Numbered from the stretch's first letter, positions 32,909 to 42,441 are shown. The stretch: 46,957 nucleotides of DNA from Kiritimatiellia bacterium (GCA_030744755.1 JASLPY010000039.1:1-46957), one strand, 5' to 3'. The notes: generated by a model from the letters alone, not told the origin. Program-made: numbers and translations.

Positions 32909-34240
32909 CTATTTCCCGTAGATCAGGGTCCCGGGGGTGGTGGTGGTGGGTTCCGTTCCCGTCACCTTAATATGGCCCAAGGTCATCAGGCTTGCGCCTC
33001 CATAATCGGAATCAAAATCAATGGCGACGTATCGGATACCGTTGTTGCCAGTCGCATCAAGGGTAAGTTCCGGATTAAGCAGTTGGCCTTCGGTCAGAGT
33101 TTCACACCCCGGTCCCTGAGCCAAATCAGCGTCATGAATCTTTGTCCACCCGGCGCCCAGGAACATATTCAGATTTCCATCGCCGTCAGTCGCTGTTGGC
33201 ACTTCCCCAACACTAACTCCATCAACATAATAACCAGTAGGCAAAACTGCGCCTGTACCGCCCACATGGACCGACATCAGCTTGGTGCGCCAAGGATTCT
33301 GGCCAGCGGTTTCTTGGTAATCACCGTTCCAGATCCTGATTTCATCCAGGTTGTACTCGGCGCCCAGATCAACATAGACCCACTCTTCATCATTATTTCC
33401 ACCACCATTCGCAAACGGCCATGCGGTGGGCGTTGACGGATTCCACTTCCCTGCCATGAACTGATCGCCGACCTCTCTCTGCGGTATGATCAATTGCGCC
33501 GCGCTCCTCGGCGCCCCAAAGCCTGTTCGCGAGTATGCCACGGTCGGGGCAATTTGAGGGGACACTTCCGTCACCTGAACATGGCCCAAGGTCACCAGAC
33601 TTGCGCCTCCATAATCGGTATCAATATCGATGGCGATGTACCGGACACCGTTGTTCCCGGTCGCATCAAGGACAAGTTCTGCATCAAGCAGTTGGCCTTC
33701 GGATATACTGCCACCCGATGGCCCCTGAGCCAAATCACCGTCATGAATCTTTGTCCAACCGGCGCCCAGGAACATATTCAGATTTCCATCGGTGTCAGTC
33801 GCTGTTGGCACTTCCCCAACACTAACTCCATCAACATAATAACCAGTAGGCAAAACTGCGCCTGCACCGCCCACATGGACCGACATCTTCCTGGTGCGCC
33901 AACCATCCTGGCTACCTTCTTCGTAATCACCGTTCCAGATCCTGATTTCTTCCAGGTCGTACTCGGCGCCCAGATCAATATAGACCCACTCTTCATCATT
34001 ATTTCCACCACCATTCGCAAACGGCCATGCTGTCGCTACTGACGGATTCCACTTCCCTGCCATGAACTGATCGCCGTTACCTCTCGACGCGTGGATCAAT
34101 TGCGCCGCGCTCCTCGGCGCCCCAAAGCCTGTTCGCGAGTATGCCGCGGTCGGGACAATAAGACTCGTAGCACGCACCTGCGTGCTGACGGCCATCAGGC
34201 AGGAGGCGAGAACGGTAGCGATATGGATGTTATTCTTCAT
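32909..34240 (-). CDS. Secreted protein with two near-identical discoidin-like repeats
   Basis: The 443-residue protein has a signal peptide (about residues 1-24, ending QVRA) and two copies of a roughly 200-residue module, about 30-230 and 232-432. Each begins AYSRTGFGAPRSAAQLI and contains FMAGKWNPS, NNDEEWVY(I/V)DLGAEY(D/N)L, EIRIWNGDY, MSVHVGG and GASL(V/M)TLGH, a pattern of carbohydrate-binding F5/8 type C (discoidin-like) folds. No catalytic domain is attached. The C-terminus (TTTTPGTLIYGK) follows a Thr-rich linker. Repeat identity is very high at DNA level, indicating recent internal duplication. Site C lies 178 bases upstream. Likely a cell-surface or secreted binding protein. Confidence 0.78.
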   Translation of the reverse strand: MKNNIHIATVLASCLMAVSTQVRATSLIVPTAAYSRTGFGAPRSAAQLIHASRGNGDQFMAGKWNPSVATAWPFANGGGNNDEEWVYIDLGAEYDLEEIRIWNGDYEEGSQDGWRTRKMSVHVGGAGAVLPTGYYVDGVSVGEVPTATDTDGNLNMFLGAGWTKIHDGDLAQGPSGGSISEGQLLDAELVLDATGNNGVRYIAIDIDTDYGGASLVTLGHVQVTEVSPQIAPTVAYSRTGFGAPRSAAQLIIPQREVGDQFMAGKWNPSTPTAWPFANGGGNNDEEWVYVDLGAEYNLDEIRIWNGDYQETAGQNPWRTKLMSVHVGGTGAVLPTGYYVDGVSVGEVPTATDGDGNLNMFLGAGWTKIHDADLAQGPGCETLTEGQLLNPELTLDATGNNGIRYVAIDFDSDYGGASLMTLGHIKVTGTEPTTTTPGTLIYGK

Positions 34241-34645
34241 GGTCAGTTTCCTCTCTCTTGTGATTAGTGGAATGCTCCCAGATGGGCAGGAGGGTTCCGA
34301 TATTCCTCCCGAATTCAGCTGTTTGGTTCAATATCTCTCCTCTCCTACTGTTTCCGATGTTTACGAGAACTACTCCCCTACGGTCTCCGAGAACTATACC
34401 ACGGTCCAGTGAGAAGAATCTACGCGTCGAGGCTCAATTGCTTGTACTATTATCTCACTCTTCAAGTGTCCACACACCTGCCGGAAAGATAGCATTTGAA
34501 AGGTCAGCCTTGAACAACTCCTCACGCAATATGGTACATCCCGGCTTTAGATTGGGAATCATTGCCTGGAATTTCCCATACCAATTAATATCTTAAGCAA
34601 TTATCTTTGCCAATCCGCCCTACTGCAGACTTCTAAGGCGAACAA
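34241..34645. other. Intergenic region containing regulatory site C
   Basis: No gene is seen. The promoter of the discoidin-like gene should lie here, together with site C (34419-34456). The right half has no recognisable feature and ends at the stop of the second oxidoreductase. Confidence 0.5.
34419..34456 (-). promoter_or_regulatory. Shared 38-bp regulatory motif, site C
   Basis: On the minus strand it begins GAGATAATAGTACAAGCAAT and ends TGAGCCTCGACGCGTAGA. It points toward the discoidin-like gene (start 34240). Confidence 0.75.
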
Positions 34646-36016
34646 TTACCAACCTTTTCTGTATGTCCGGCTCAGATACTTTCTGGCTTCGGGGACATTG
34701 GTTATATCCATCTTTTCAGCATCCCACTGAAGCTCAGTATCAGGAACTCTGGCCGCCACTGTGCCCAGCAATATGCTTTCGGTCATAGGACCTGCCTGCT
34801 CAAAGAATGATTCGGTTTTTTCGCCGCCCAAACAGGCGTCAACATAGTGATGATAATGATTTCGCCTGACGGGCTTAGGTCGGGCAATGCCCTTGAATTT
34901 ATCAGATGGACTAAATCGTGGACCAGATGCGTTAGGAACGATCATTGCGCCCTCTTCGCCTATGACCATGGCGCCTTCAGCAGTGAACGATTTAAGGCCG
35001 GCAGCTTTTGCCAACACCTGGTATTCCTCAGATGGGAACATACGGCCGTCAAACCATTCAACCGTAAAGTCTTTGCCGCCTGATGCCTTATTACCGTCAA
35101 ACGTCCATGTGATATGTTGGCTTTGCGGCCAAGTGTCTGCCCTGCGCTCGGGAGAATCAAGCCATGACTGCTGCACCTTGGCTATCACAGACTTTGGTGC
35201 CTTAAGATCAAGACCTTTCCACCAGAAATCAAACACATGACAGCCTATATCACCCAGCCAGCTCGTACCAAAATCCTGCCATCCACGCCACTTCCCAGGA
35301 TGATATATCCCGTTAACAAAAGGACGCTCAGGAGCCGTTGACAGCCACAAGTTCCACTCAAGCGCTTCAGGAACAGGATCCGTCCTATCCGGCCTTGGCC
35401 CTTCAGCTCTGAGGGATTCGGCACCGGGCCTGTTAGAACATGCCACGACCTTCTTAATGCGTCCGAGAACTCCATTCCGTAAATATTGCACTGCCATCTG
35501 ATCACCGAAACCTGATGCGGCCTGCGTTCCAAGCTGAGTAATTTTGCCGGATTTCTTTGCCGCTGTCGCAACTGCCCGGCATTCGGCAACGTCATGACAC
35601 AACGGTTTCTGGCAATAAACGTGCTTACCCGATTCAAGAGCGGCCAGTGTGATCATAGCATGCATGTGGTCGGGCACCGTCACGTTCACCGAATCGATCT
35701 TGTCACCCTCTTTAGCAAACATTTCACGCCAGTCAGTATACAGTCTCGCACCGGGCGCACGAGCGGCAAGAGTATTTAGAGCATTCCTGTCCACATCACA
35801 GATCGCCACGATCTGCGTACGCTTGTGATTCTGAATATTTACTAAATCACCTGTGCCCATACCACCTGCGCCTATGCAGGCGTGATTGAGCTTTTCGCTT
35901 GGAGCTGTGTTGCCTTCGCCGCCGAGGACGTTTCGCGGTACAATACTAAAAGCAGCCGCTGCAGTACCGGCAGCCTTAACAAACTGCCTCCTGGTAGAAC
36001 TATATTGTTTTGCCAT
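34646..36016 (-). CDS. Tat-exported Gfo/Idh/MocA family oxidoreductase 2
   Basis: The 456-residue protein has a twin-arginine signal (STRRQFVKAAGTAAAAFSIV, about residues 7-26), a Rossmann domain (ACIGAGGMGTGDLVNIQ, IVAICDVDRNAL), the dinucleotide-binding VTVPDHMHAMITLAAL, the QKPLCHDVAECRAV loop with the conserved Lys-Pro, and the C-terminal domain with WNLWLSTAPERPF and WRGWQDFGTSWLGDIGCHVFDF. It is a paralogue of the protein at 25284-26621. It is transcribed divergently from the AraC gene across site D, so it is a likely target of that regulator. Confidence 0.9.
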   Translation of the reverse strand: MAKQYSSTRRQFVKAAGTAAAAFSIVPRNVLGGEGNTAPSEKLNHACIGAGGMGTGDLVNIQNHKRTQIVAICDVDRNALNTLAARAPGARLYTDWREMFAKEGDKIDSVNVTVPDHMHAMITLAALESGKHVYCQKPLCHDVAECRAVATAAKKSGKITQLGTQAASGFGDQMAVQYLRNGVLGRIKKVVACSNRPGAESLRAEGPRPDRTDPVPEALEWNLWLSTAPERPFVNGIYHPGKWRGWQDFGTSWLGDIGCHVFDFWWKGLDLKAPKSVIAKVQQSWLDSPERRADTWPQSQHITWTFDGNKASGGKDFTVEWFDGRMFPSEEYQVLAKAAGLKSFTAEGAMVIGEEGAMIVPNASGPRFSPSDKFKGIARPKPVRRNHYHHYVDACLGGEKTESFFEQAGPMTESILLGTVAARVPDTELQWDAEKMDITNVPEARKYLSRTYRKGW

Positions 36017-36141
36017 TTCTGTTTCCCTTCGGTTAAAAATTCATCGCGGCCATCACGCAGCACATTCCGGACAAAGGCTCTCAGATTCCTGCCTCTTCTT
36101 TTCCTCATTTCCTCCAATCATACCGCGGGCCAGGGAAAGAA

Positions 36142-36179
36142 TCTACGCGTCACGGCTCAATTACTTGTATTATTATCTC
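36142..36179 (-). promoter_or_regulatory. Shared 38-bp regulatory motif, site D
   Basis: On the minus strand it begins GAGATAATAATACAAGTAAT and ends TGAGCCGTGACGCGTAGA. It lies 125 bases upstream of oxidoreductase 2 and 38 bases upstream of the araC start, so it could serve both regulation of the target and autoregulation. Confidence 0.78.
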
Positions 36180-36217
36180 GTTTTCTGCGGAAATAATCGT
36201 TATCATATGACCGTTTT

Positions 36218-37150
36218 ATGAGTATTCGACTTGAGAAGATAGCGTTGATGCCGGGAGAGTCGTTCCGGGTCCTGCGATGGAATGACAACGTAAGGGACGT
36301 GGAAATCGTGGGGCCGACGGGCGAGATCCACCCCCACGAGGGATCCGGAGAAGTCTGGCACTACCATCCCGAAATGGAGCTCACGCTTGTTACTCACGGG
36401 TCGGGCACGCGCTTTGTTGGTGACGCGATCACCACCTTCAGAGCACCGGACCTCGTGTTGATCGGCGACAACGTTCCGCATCACTGGCACGGACTCCACC
36501 GGTCATCGGGATACGCCGTGCAGTTCAGCTTCGGCCCCGAGCACCCGTTCTGGCGCCTGCAGGAAACGCATGAGCTCCAGAAGCTGTGGGCCGACGCCCG
36601 GCGTGGCATCCATGTTACAGGTGATCCCGCCAGACACACGGCGGCCATAATCCGCGACATGCAGGACCGCACGGGGATGGAGCGCCTGTCGCTGTTCATC
36701 TCCGCGCTCGCCACGGTCGCCCGTGCGCCGGCAGAGAACTATAGCCTGGTCTCGAAGGAGACGTTCGTACCGTCCCGCCGTAGCGCCACGTACGAGGGAA
36801 TAAGGAAAGCGATCACATTCGCACTGAACAACTTCCAGGAGGAACTGTCCATTGAACAGGTACTCCAACACACCGGCATGAGCCGGGCAACGTTCAGCCG
36901 CCAGTTCAAGAAGCATACCGGCAAGACCTTCACGAGATTCGTGAACGAGGTGCGCATTAGTTCTGCCGGCCAACGCCTCATTGAGACAGACCAGTCAATC
37001 AGCGAAATCGCCTTTGCCTGCGGGTTCAACAACCTGTCGCATTTCAATCACCTGTTCCGTGAGTTGCGTGGATACTCGCCCCGCGCGTTTCGCGACACGA
37101 TGAGAGCTGAGTCAACCGCGGATAGACCAATCCGCCCTGGCCCGGGCTGA
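36218..37150 (+). CDS. AraC family transcriptional regulator with N-terminal cupin domain
   Basis: The 310-residue protein has an N-terminal cupin/sugar-sensing domain (about residues 10-150; EVWHYHPEMELTLVTHGSGTRF, DLVLIGDNVPHHWHG) and a C-terminal AraC-type double helix-turn-helix (about 190-300; LSIEQVLQHTGMSRATFSRQFKKHTG, SISEIAFACGFNNLSHFNHLFRELRGYSPRAFR). It is divergent from oxidoreductase 2, with site D between. The presence of the same 38-base motif at four other promoters here suggests it is a local regulator of all of them. The ATG at 36218 lacks a strong ribosome binding site. Confidence 0.92.
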   Translation: MSIRLEKIALMPGESFRVLRWNDNVRDVEIVGPTGEIHPHEGSGEVWHYHPEMELTLVTHGSGTRFVGDAITTFRAPDLVLIGDNVPHHWHGLHRSSGYAVQFSFGPEHPFWRLQETHELQKLWADARRGIHVTGDPARHTAAIIRDMQDRTGMERLSLFISALATVARAPAENYSLVSKETFVPSRRSATYEGIRKAITFALNNFQEELSIEQVLQHTGMSRATFSRQFKKHTGKTFTRFVNEVRISSAGQRLIETDQSISEIAFACGFNNLSHFNHLFRELRGYSPRAFRDTMRAESTADRPIRPGPG

Positions 37151-37302
37151 AGCTGCGACCGTCTTGCGCGAGGGGCTTCACCAATCTCTACAGGCTCGGG
37201 GGGACATACAGAAAAGTGGCGTCTCCCCTTGCCTGTCCCCTTTGCAGCGATGCGACCTTCGCGGCTTCGTGAATACACTCCCAATAAAGCATCCTCTATT
37301 CA

Positions 37303-40300
37303 CTATTTATCTTCCACAACCACCCTGAACCCGATGTTGAAAACCTTCTGCCATTGCGGGTAGGCGAGGCGGAATGATGATGAGGCACGCTTCGGGCGGT
37401 CATGCCATGACCCGCCACGCGCGACACGATTACTTTCTTTAGAAGCATCATTTCGTCCGTCTGTTGTTCTGTATGGATAAGGTGTGTATGCTGACCGGGT
37501 CCATTCGGCAACATTGCCGTGCATGTTCAGCAGGCCCCAGGCGTTGGGGGTATGGCTCTTGATCTGGGCAAGGTGAATGGTGTGGTCGTTGAACCGCGCG
37601 TCTTTAAGCTCGAAGTCCCAGTACTTGTTCGGATTCTTCACAGGCTGGGGGTTTACCCCGATTACCGCCAGCTTGCTGATAGACTGATCAGCAAGATTTG
37701 CATACTTCGAGAAGTCGGAATCTAGAGTTCCGTAGCTGAAAGGAGATTCTGTGCCCGCGCGGCATGCCCATTCCCATTGTGCTTCGGTTGGGAGTGTGAC
37801 CTTGCGCCCGGTTTTCTTTGACAGCCACTCGCAGAATTCGATTGCCTCGTTCCAGGACATCCTGATTGCCGGCAGCTCCGGCTTGTCCATGTCGTAGCCG
37901 GGCTTTACCTGGTCCTTATAATGCATATCATAAACGCGGTTCCTGTGGTCGGGATTGAACTGATGGTATTGTTCCAGGCTGACCTCCATAGTTCCCATCC
38001 AGAAGGATTTCCCTATTCTTGCTTTGGTACGTGGCCGTTCATCAACTGCTCCATCTCTGCTGCCCATGATGAATTCACCCGCAGGGATCTTTGTCAATTC
38101 GAGAGTTATTCTATTGCCCAGGCTGAGCGATGAAGTGGCGTTGCCTGTCTGCATGGACTTTGCTTCTTCCGTATTGAAAGGCCAATTGGCCGCATGGAGG
38201 GTTTTCTCTGGTATCTCAGACAGCGGCTCCGGGGCCACATACTTATCATCGTAATCGGCTTTGTGGTGCAGCTTTTCCAGGTTGATCTCGACATTGGCGT
38301 AGAGTTTCTCCATCTCGCGGCGGCGCTGGATATAGTTGCTGGGAACCGGACGAACTTCCGACCATGTGCCGTGGCATGGGACGTTCATATCAATCCAGGT
38401 ATTGATGCGGTCCCATGATTCAGCGTCAAGCTTGACGTTATGATGTCCCTTTTCCAGCATCTGGACCAGCTTGCTTGTATTCGCATGAAACTCCAGCGGA
38501 GTAAGCAGATGATAATCACCTTCCGGCCCGTTACGGCGAACATAGGGATGTAGAGAGATATATGAATGAGGATAGCCGGAGAGCTGGCCGTCCTTGCCTT
38601 CACGTGTGATGTTGGCAAAGTCAGGTCGATCCGTTTCTTTTCCATCATGACATCCCACGCAGTATCTGTTCAGCACAGGCTGCACTTCGCGTAGAAAGCT
38701 GAACCCGCGGGCCGGCCCGTACCAGGGCTTGATCTCGATCGGCGGTTTGCTGGATGCGACGGTTCTTCGAACGGTCACAGCCTGGTTCTGGTCTTCATGG
38801 CATCCAATGCAGCTCACGTTTTCACCCGGCATTCCGACCAGCCAGCTTCGCATCTGCTGGAGAGTGCGTCCCTTTTCATCAAGCGGCTGGATGGCTACGG
38901 GTTGGTTCGCAGGGATAGTAAAGAAAGCGGAGCCGTCCTCATAGACGGGCACGGTACCCAGCAGGCGTTTAACGTCCCAGCCGCTCTCCATACCTATAAG
39001 GTAATGGCCGCCCATCATGCGGTAACCATAATCGAAATTGTATATTCTCAGGCTCTTAACCGCGCCGCGCGGGACACCTTTCAGCCCCCTACCCTCGTTG
39101 ATATCCTGTATAAAGCATGTCGCCGTTTTGCTTTCGAGACGGACCTTGTCGGGTATGACTGGAGGTGTCTTTGTTTTTCGGATCGGTACAGGTTCGAACA
39201 GAAGGTAGTCGGGTATCTCTTTAACAGGAAGCATATTGTCGTAGATGTCAACCAGATAGAGGCCCCATTCCGACGTGGGAGACGGCTTGCAGGAAACAAG
39301 GAAGTATTTATCGCTTAATGGGTAGGGATGCAGGAATTGGGGCCATACTCCGTCAACCAGATGGTCTTTGATGGGTGCGGGGACTTCTTTGCCGTGGCCG
39401 GGGATTTGCTGGATGATGCCGCTCGTTTCGTGGCGGCCCTTGGCGACATCGAAAAGCACAAGCCGGCCTGCGCGTCTGACTCCGTGGTGGCCTGTGACAA
39501 TTGCCGCAAACTTTGATGAGCTGCCCGGCAGAGGGCGCGCGTAGAACATTGCGTTAGGCCAATATGAGTTGCTTCCGTAATGTTCAACCTGGCCGGTGCC
39601 GTCGGGGTTCATGGTCATCATAATCCGGCTGAAATAATGAGCGCTGTCGGTATATTCCCAGCGGAGGTACATTACGCGTCCGTTGGGAAGCATCACGGGA
39701 TACCAGTCATGGTCCTGTTCATAGGTCAGACGGCGTATGCCTGAGCCATCCGAGTTCATTATGTGCAGGTTAGCAACATCGCCTTTGCCGCCATGACACG
39801 GAACACCTGCGAAGCCGCTGGTTGAGCCGAAGATAATTCGTCCGTCAGGCAGGTAGATAGCATCGTAATTGCCTATATCCTTGAGTTCCGGCTTGCTCGG
39901 GGTCACCTGGCGTAAGCTGGAGCCGTCGGTATTGATCTCATAGACCTGCCAGGTATTCTCCTTGTCCACCTGTGAGAACAACATCTTCTTCGCGTTAAAA
40001 TGGAGGTCGACTTCACCCACATAAACGTCACTTTCCGGCCGGTACAGAGTGGTAAGTTTACCTGTCTTCATCTCCATTACCGCAATCTCGTTATCAAAAC
40101 CATGCGGGCCTCTGTCTATAAAGCTGAGTCCGTGGAAGTTGACAGGAAGCCCATCCTTTTTTCTGTGGCGTTTGACAAGGAGAACCTTGTCGAAGTTGAT
40201 CAGGGGGTTGCGCAGGAGAATTGACCGCTGCAGCGCTACCAGCCGATCAGCTTCCTTTATTGCCGAGCTATCCCCTTGTTTGGCTTTTGTGAGCAGTGCG

Positions 40301-40977
40301 GGCCAATCCTTTACCGCGGCGTCAACTTCTCTCCGAAGATCCGCCAGGTTTGGATACAGGTCCGGCGTTGTGGAGGCCAGGTCATCCAGGGCCCTGCGCA
40401 AGGCAGCGGGATTGAACAGAGTATACGAAGACGGGAGCGGTTTTGGTGGACGTACTTTCTTTACCGTTGTCCAGTCTTTCCCGTTCATCGAGACTTGGAT
40501 ATCGAAAGAAACAGGTGTTCGGTCCTGCAATTTGCCGTCGCGATCCCGAGAGAGGACCACTCGATTGATCATTGCCGGTTTGGGCATCTTGACCTCGCAC
40601 CAGCCGGTGTTCTTGCCGCAGATCCAGCTTCGGGCGTTCTTGTACTGCCCATCGTTCAAGTGCTCAATCTTATGTATGTTGTGTCCTGTCAGGCTGGAAG
40701 ATGCTTTGGCAACAGCACCGGCAGATGCCAGTGCCAGATTCTTTTTGGAGCCAAGCCCAAAGATCTCCAGCTCATCGATGCAGGGCTGTGATAGTGAACT
40801 GGCATTGATTTTGATGCGAACAAATTCAGTCTTAATTGGATTGAACTTGAATGTATTGGCTTTCAGCGCTTGAACATCATGGAAAGAAGTTACATTTCCG
40901 GAGTTTGCACCCATGCTTGGTACGCAGCAAAACAACGTAAATACGGCAATAGTTGAATGATGTTTCAGGCTATTCAT
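37303..40977 (-). CDS. Secreted discoidin / HzsA-like propeller / di-heme / FGE-fold multidomain protein
   Basis: A 1224-residue exported protein with a signal peptide (about 1-23). Order: discoidin-like domain (about 45-180), linker helices (about 190-260), a TolB/hydrazine-synthase-alpha-like beta-propeller (about 265-600; MNSDGSGIRRLTYEQDHDWYPVMLPNGR), two c-type heme motifs (CIGCH near residue 722, CVGCH near residue 771), and a C-terminal formylglycine-generating-enzyme (SUMF1) fold (about 955-1222; IPAGEFIMGSRDGAVDERPR, LPTEAQWEWACRAGTESP, NVAEWTRS). In the FGE domain the usual catalytic cysteine pair after GGS(W/Y) is absent (RGGSWHDRPKRASSSFRL), so sulfatase activation is unlikely. 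Such fusions occur in PVC bacteria; the function is unknown, possibly extracellular redox or binding. It is convergent with araC. Confidence 0.85.
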   Translation of the reverse strand: MNSLKHHSTIAVFTLFCCVPSMGANSGNVTSFHDVQALKANTFKFNPIKTEFVRIKINASSLSQPCIDELEIFGLGSKKNLALASAGAVAKASSSLTGHNIHKIEHLNDGQYKNARSWICGKNTGWCEVKMPKPAMINRVVLSRDRDGKLQDRTPVSFDIQVSMNGKDWTTVKKVRPPKPLPSSYTLFNPAALRRALDDLASTTPDLYPNLADLRREVDAAVKDWPALLTKAKQGDSSAIKEADRLVALQRSILLRNPLINFDKVLLVKRHRKKDGLPVNFHGLSFIDRGPHGFDNEIAVMEMKTGKLTTLYRPESDVYVGEVDLHFNAKKMLFSQVDKENTWQVYEINTDGSSLRQVTPSKPELKDIGNYDAIYLPDGRIIFGSTSGFAGVPCHGGKGDVANLHIMNSDGSGIRRLTYEQDHDWYPVMLPNGRVMYLRWEYTDSAHYFSRIMMTMNPDGTGQVEHYGSNSYWPNAMFYARPLPGSSSKFAAIVTGHHGVRRAGRLVLFDVAKGRHETSGIIQQIPGHGKEVPAPIKDHLVDGVWPQFLHPYPLSDKYFLVSCKPSPTSEWGLYLVDIYDNMLPVKEIPDYLLFEPVPIRKTKTPPVIPDKVRLESKTATCFIQDINEGRGLKGVPRGAVKSLRIYNFDYGYRMMGGHYLIGMESGWDVKRLLGTVPVYEDGSAFFTIPANQPVAIQPLDEKGRTLQQMRSWLVGMPGENVSCIGCHEDQNQAVTVRRTVASSKPPIEIKPWYGPARGFSFLREVQPVLNRYCVGCHDGKETDRPDFANITREGKDGQLSGYPHSYISLHPYVRRNGPEGDYHLLTPLEFHANTSKLVQMLEKGHHNVKLDAESWDRINTWIDMNVPCHGTWSEVRPVPSNYIQRRREMEKLYANVEINLEKLHHKADYDDKYVAPEPLSEIPEKTLHAANWPFNTEEAKSMQTGNATSSLSLGNRITLELTKIPAGEFIMGSRDGAVDERPRTKARIGKSFWMGTMEVSLEQYHQFNPDHRNRVYDMHYKDQVKPGYDMDKPELPAIRMSWNEAIEFCEWLSKKTGRKVTLPTEAQWEWACRAGTESPFSYGTLDSDFSKYANLADQSISKLAVIGVNPQPVKNPNKYWDFELKDARFNDHTIHLAQIKSHTPNAWGLLNMHGNVAEWTRSAYTPYPYRTTDGRNDASKESNRVARGGSWHDRPKRASSSFRLAYPQWQKVFNIGFRVVVEDK

Positions 40978-41409
40978 GTGCTCATTGCTTTCCCTTATCG
41001 TCAGAGTACTTGCTCAATGATGACAGGATACAACCTGAAGCAGATTGTGTCTACGCGATGCAGCTCAAAAACTTGTAGTATTGGATCACAAAGCGCAGCC
41101 CATTCCCCAAATAGGCGACATGCAACCCGGGAAGCAGTGTCATGGGATGGAGATGGTGACGTTAGAGCGGATTAATCCGTTAGGTTTGAAATCTCGCGCA
41201 GGACGGTCAGCATTTCCAGTCTGGCGTGAGAACGAAGATCAGCGGATATCCGTTGGGAGATCCGGATTGAGCCCAGAAGCGGTCATGGATTGACGGTCCG
41301 GCGTCGAGGAAGCGAGATAATAGTACAAGTAATTGATCCGGCAGACGTAGGCTTAAAATGGGAATCGTGCCATACTCCATCCAGATCAACTTAGGAAAGG
41401 GAGAGAATC
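40978..41409. other. Intergenic region with duplicated promoter block
   Basis: From about 41230 to 41409 the sequence is nearly identical to the complement of 29710-29890, including site E. The left part (40978-41229) should hold the promoter of the large leftward gene; I see no further gene. Confidence 0.7.
41314..41351 (+). promoter_or_regulatory. Shared 38-bp regulatory motif, site E
   Basis: Begins GAGATAATAGTACAAGTAAT and ends TGATCCGGCAGACGTAGGC. It lies 58 bases upstream of the second isomerase copy, the same spacing as site A. Confidence 0.75.
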
Positions 41410-42441
41410 ATGGCAGGAGAATATCGTTTTACTTTTGGTCCCTGGAACATTCACGAGGGAGCCGACCCTTTCGGTCCGACCGTTAGAGACAGCATCGCCT
41501 TTGCCGACAAGCTCAAGCAGTTCAAGAGCTTGGGTTTCGACGGTGTCCAGTTTCATGACGATGACGCCGTACCGGACATGAATGACCTTGGACGCGACCA
41601 GATCAAGAGCCGGGCCGCTGAGGTCAAGAAGATGCTCGATGGCGAAGGTCTCGCGGCGGAGTTCGTCGCACCCCGTCTCTGGGAAGACCCACGCACCATT
41701 GATGGCGGCTATACATCCAACGATGCATCCTGCCGCGAGTTCGCAATGGAACGGAGTCGCCGCTCGATCGATATCGCAAACGCTCTGGACACGAAGCTCA
41801 TCGTGCTGTGGCTCGCCCGTGAAGGCACCTACATCCGGGAAGCGAAGGACAGCAAGGTTGCAGTAGACCGCTTGGTCGACGCCATAAACGATATGCTTGC
41901 CTACGATCCGCAAATCAAGATCGCCATTGAGCCCAAGCCCAATGAACCGATGGACCAGGCCTACATACCTACAACGGGTCATGCCGTTGCGCTCGCCTAC
42001 CGGTCCAGTGATCCGGACCGTGTCGGTGTGAACATCGAGAGTGCACACGCTATTCTTGCCGGGCTCGACCCGTCCGACGAGATGGGGTTCGCCCTGGCAT
42101 ACGACAAGCTGTTCACCGTGCACCTGAACGACCAGAACGGCCTGAAATTCGATGAGGACAAGACCTTCGGCAGCGTCGACCTCCGCCGTGCTTTCAACCA
42201 GGTGCGGATTCTCGACAAGTATGACTTCGGGAAGAATGGCGAATTCGTCGGCCTCGACGTCAAGGCCATGCGGACACAGAATCAAGAGAACTCCACGAAG
42301 CACCTGTCGAACAGCAGGACGATATTCCTGCGGCTGTTGGACGTGGTGCGCAGACTGGACAATGCAAAAGTAGAGGGTCTCATCGAAACACGTGATTACG
42401 AGGAACTGGATCTCATGATCGTATCGGCTCTTATGGGTTGA
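41410..42441 (+). CDS. Xylose-isomerase-like TIM-barrel protein, copy 2
   Basis: A 343-residue paralogue of the protein at 28678-29709, same length and clearly above 90 percent identical by eye; differences are scattered conservative changes (for example NDLGRDQIKSRAAEVKKM versus NDLGPAEIKAQASEVKSM). All motifs with putative metal ligands are kept. AAAGGGAGAG precedes the ATG. It is the first gene of a + strand set continuing with a UroD-family gene 36 bases later and two polyol dehydrogenases, which suggests isomerisation of a sugar linked to polyol oxidation. Confidence 0.9.
   Translation: MAGEYRFTFGPWNIHEGADPFGPTVRDSIAFADKLKQFKSLGFDGVQFHDDDAVPDMNDLGRDQIKSRAAEVKKMLDGEGLAAEFVAPRLWEDPRTIDGGYTSNDASCREFAMERSRRSIDIANALDTKLIVLWLAREGTYIREAKDSKVAVDRLVDAINDMLAYDPQIKIAIEPKPNEPMDQAYIPTTGHAVALAYRSSDPDRVGVNIESAHAILAGLDPSDEMGFALAYDKLFTVHLNDQNGLKFDEDKTFGSVDLRRAFNQVRILDKYDFGKNGEFVGLDVKAMRTQNQENSTKHLSNSRTIFLRLLDVVRRLDNAKVEGLIETRDYEELDLMIVSALMG

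Noticed and set aside
37303..40977. Hydrazine synthase and anammox metabolism
   Set aside because: Only the propeller/heme part resembles the alpha subunit; the other subunits and anammox genes are absent and the context is carbohydrate metabolism.
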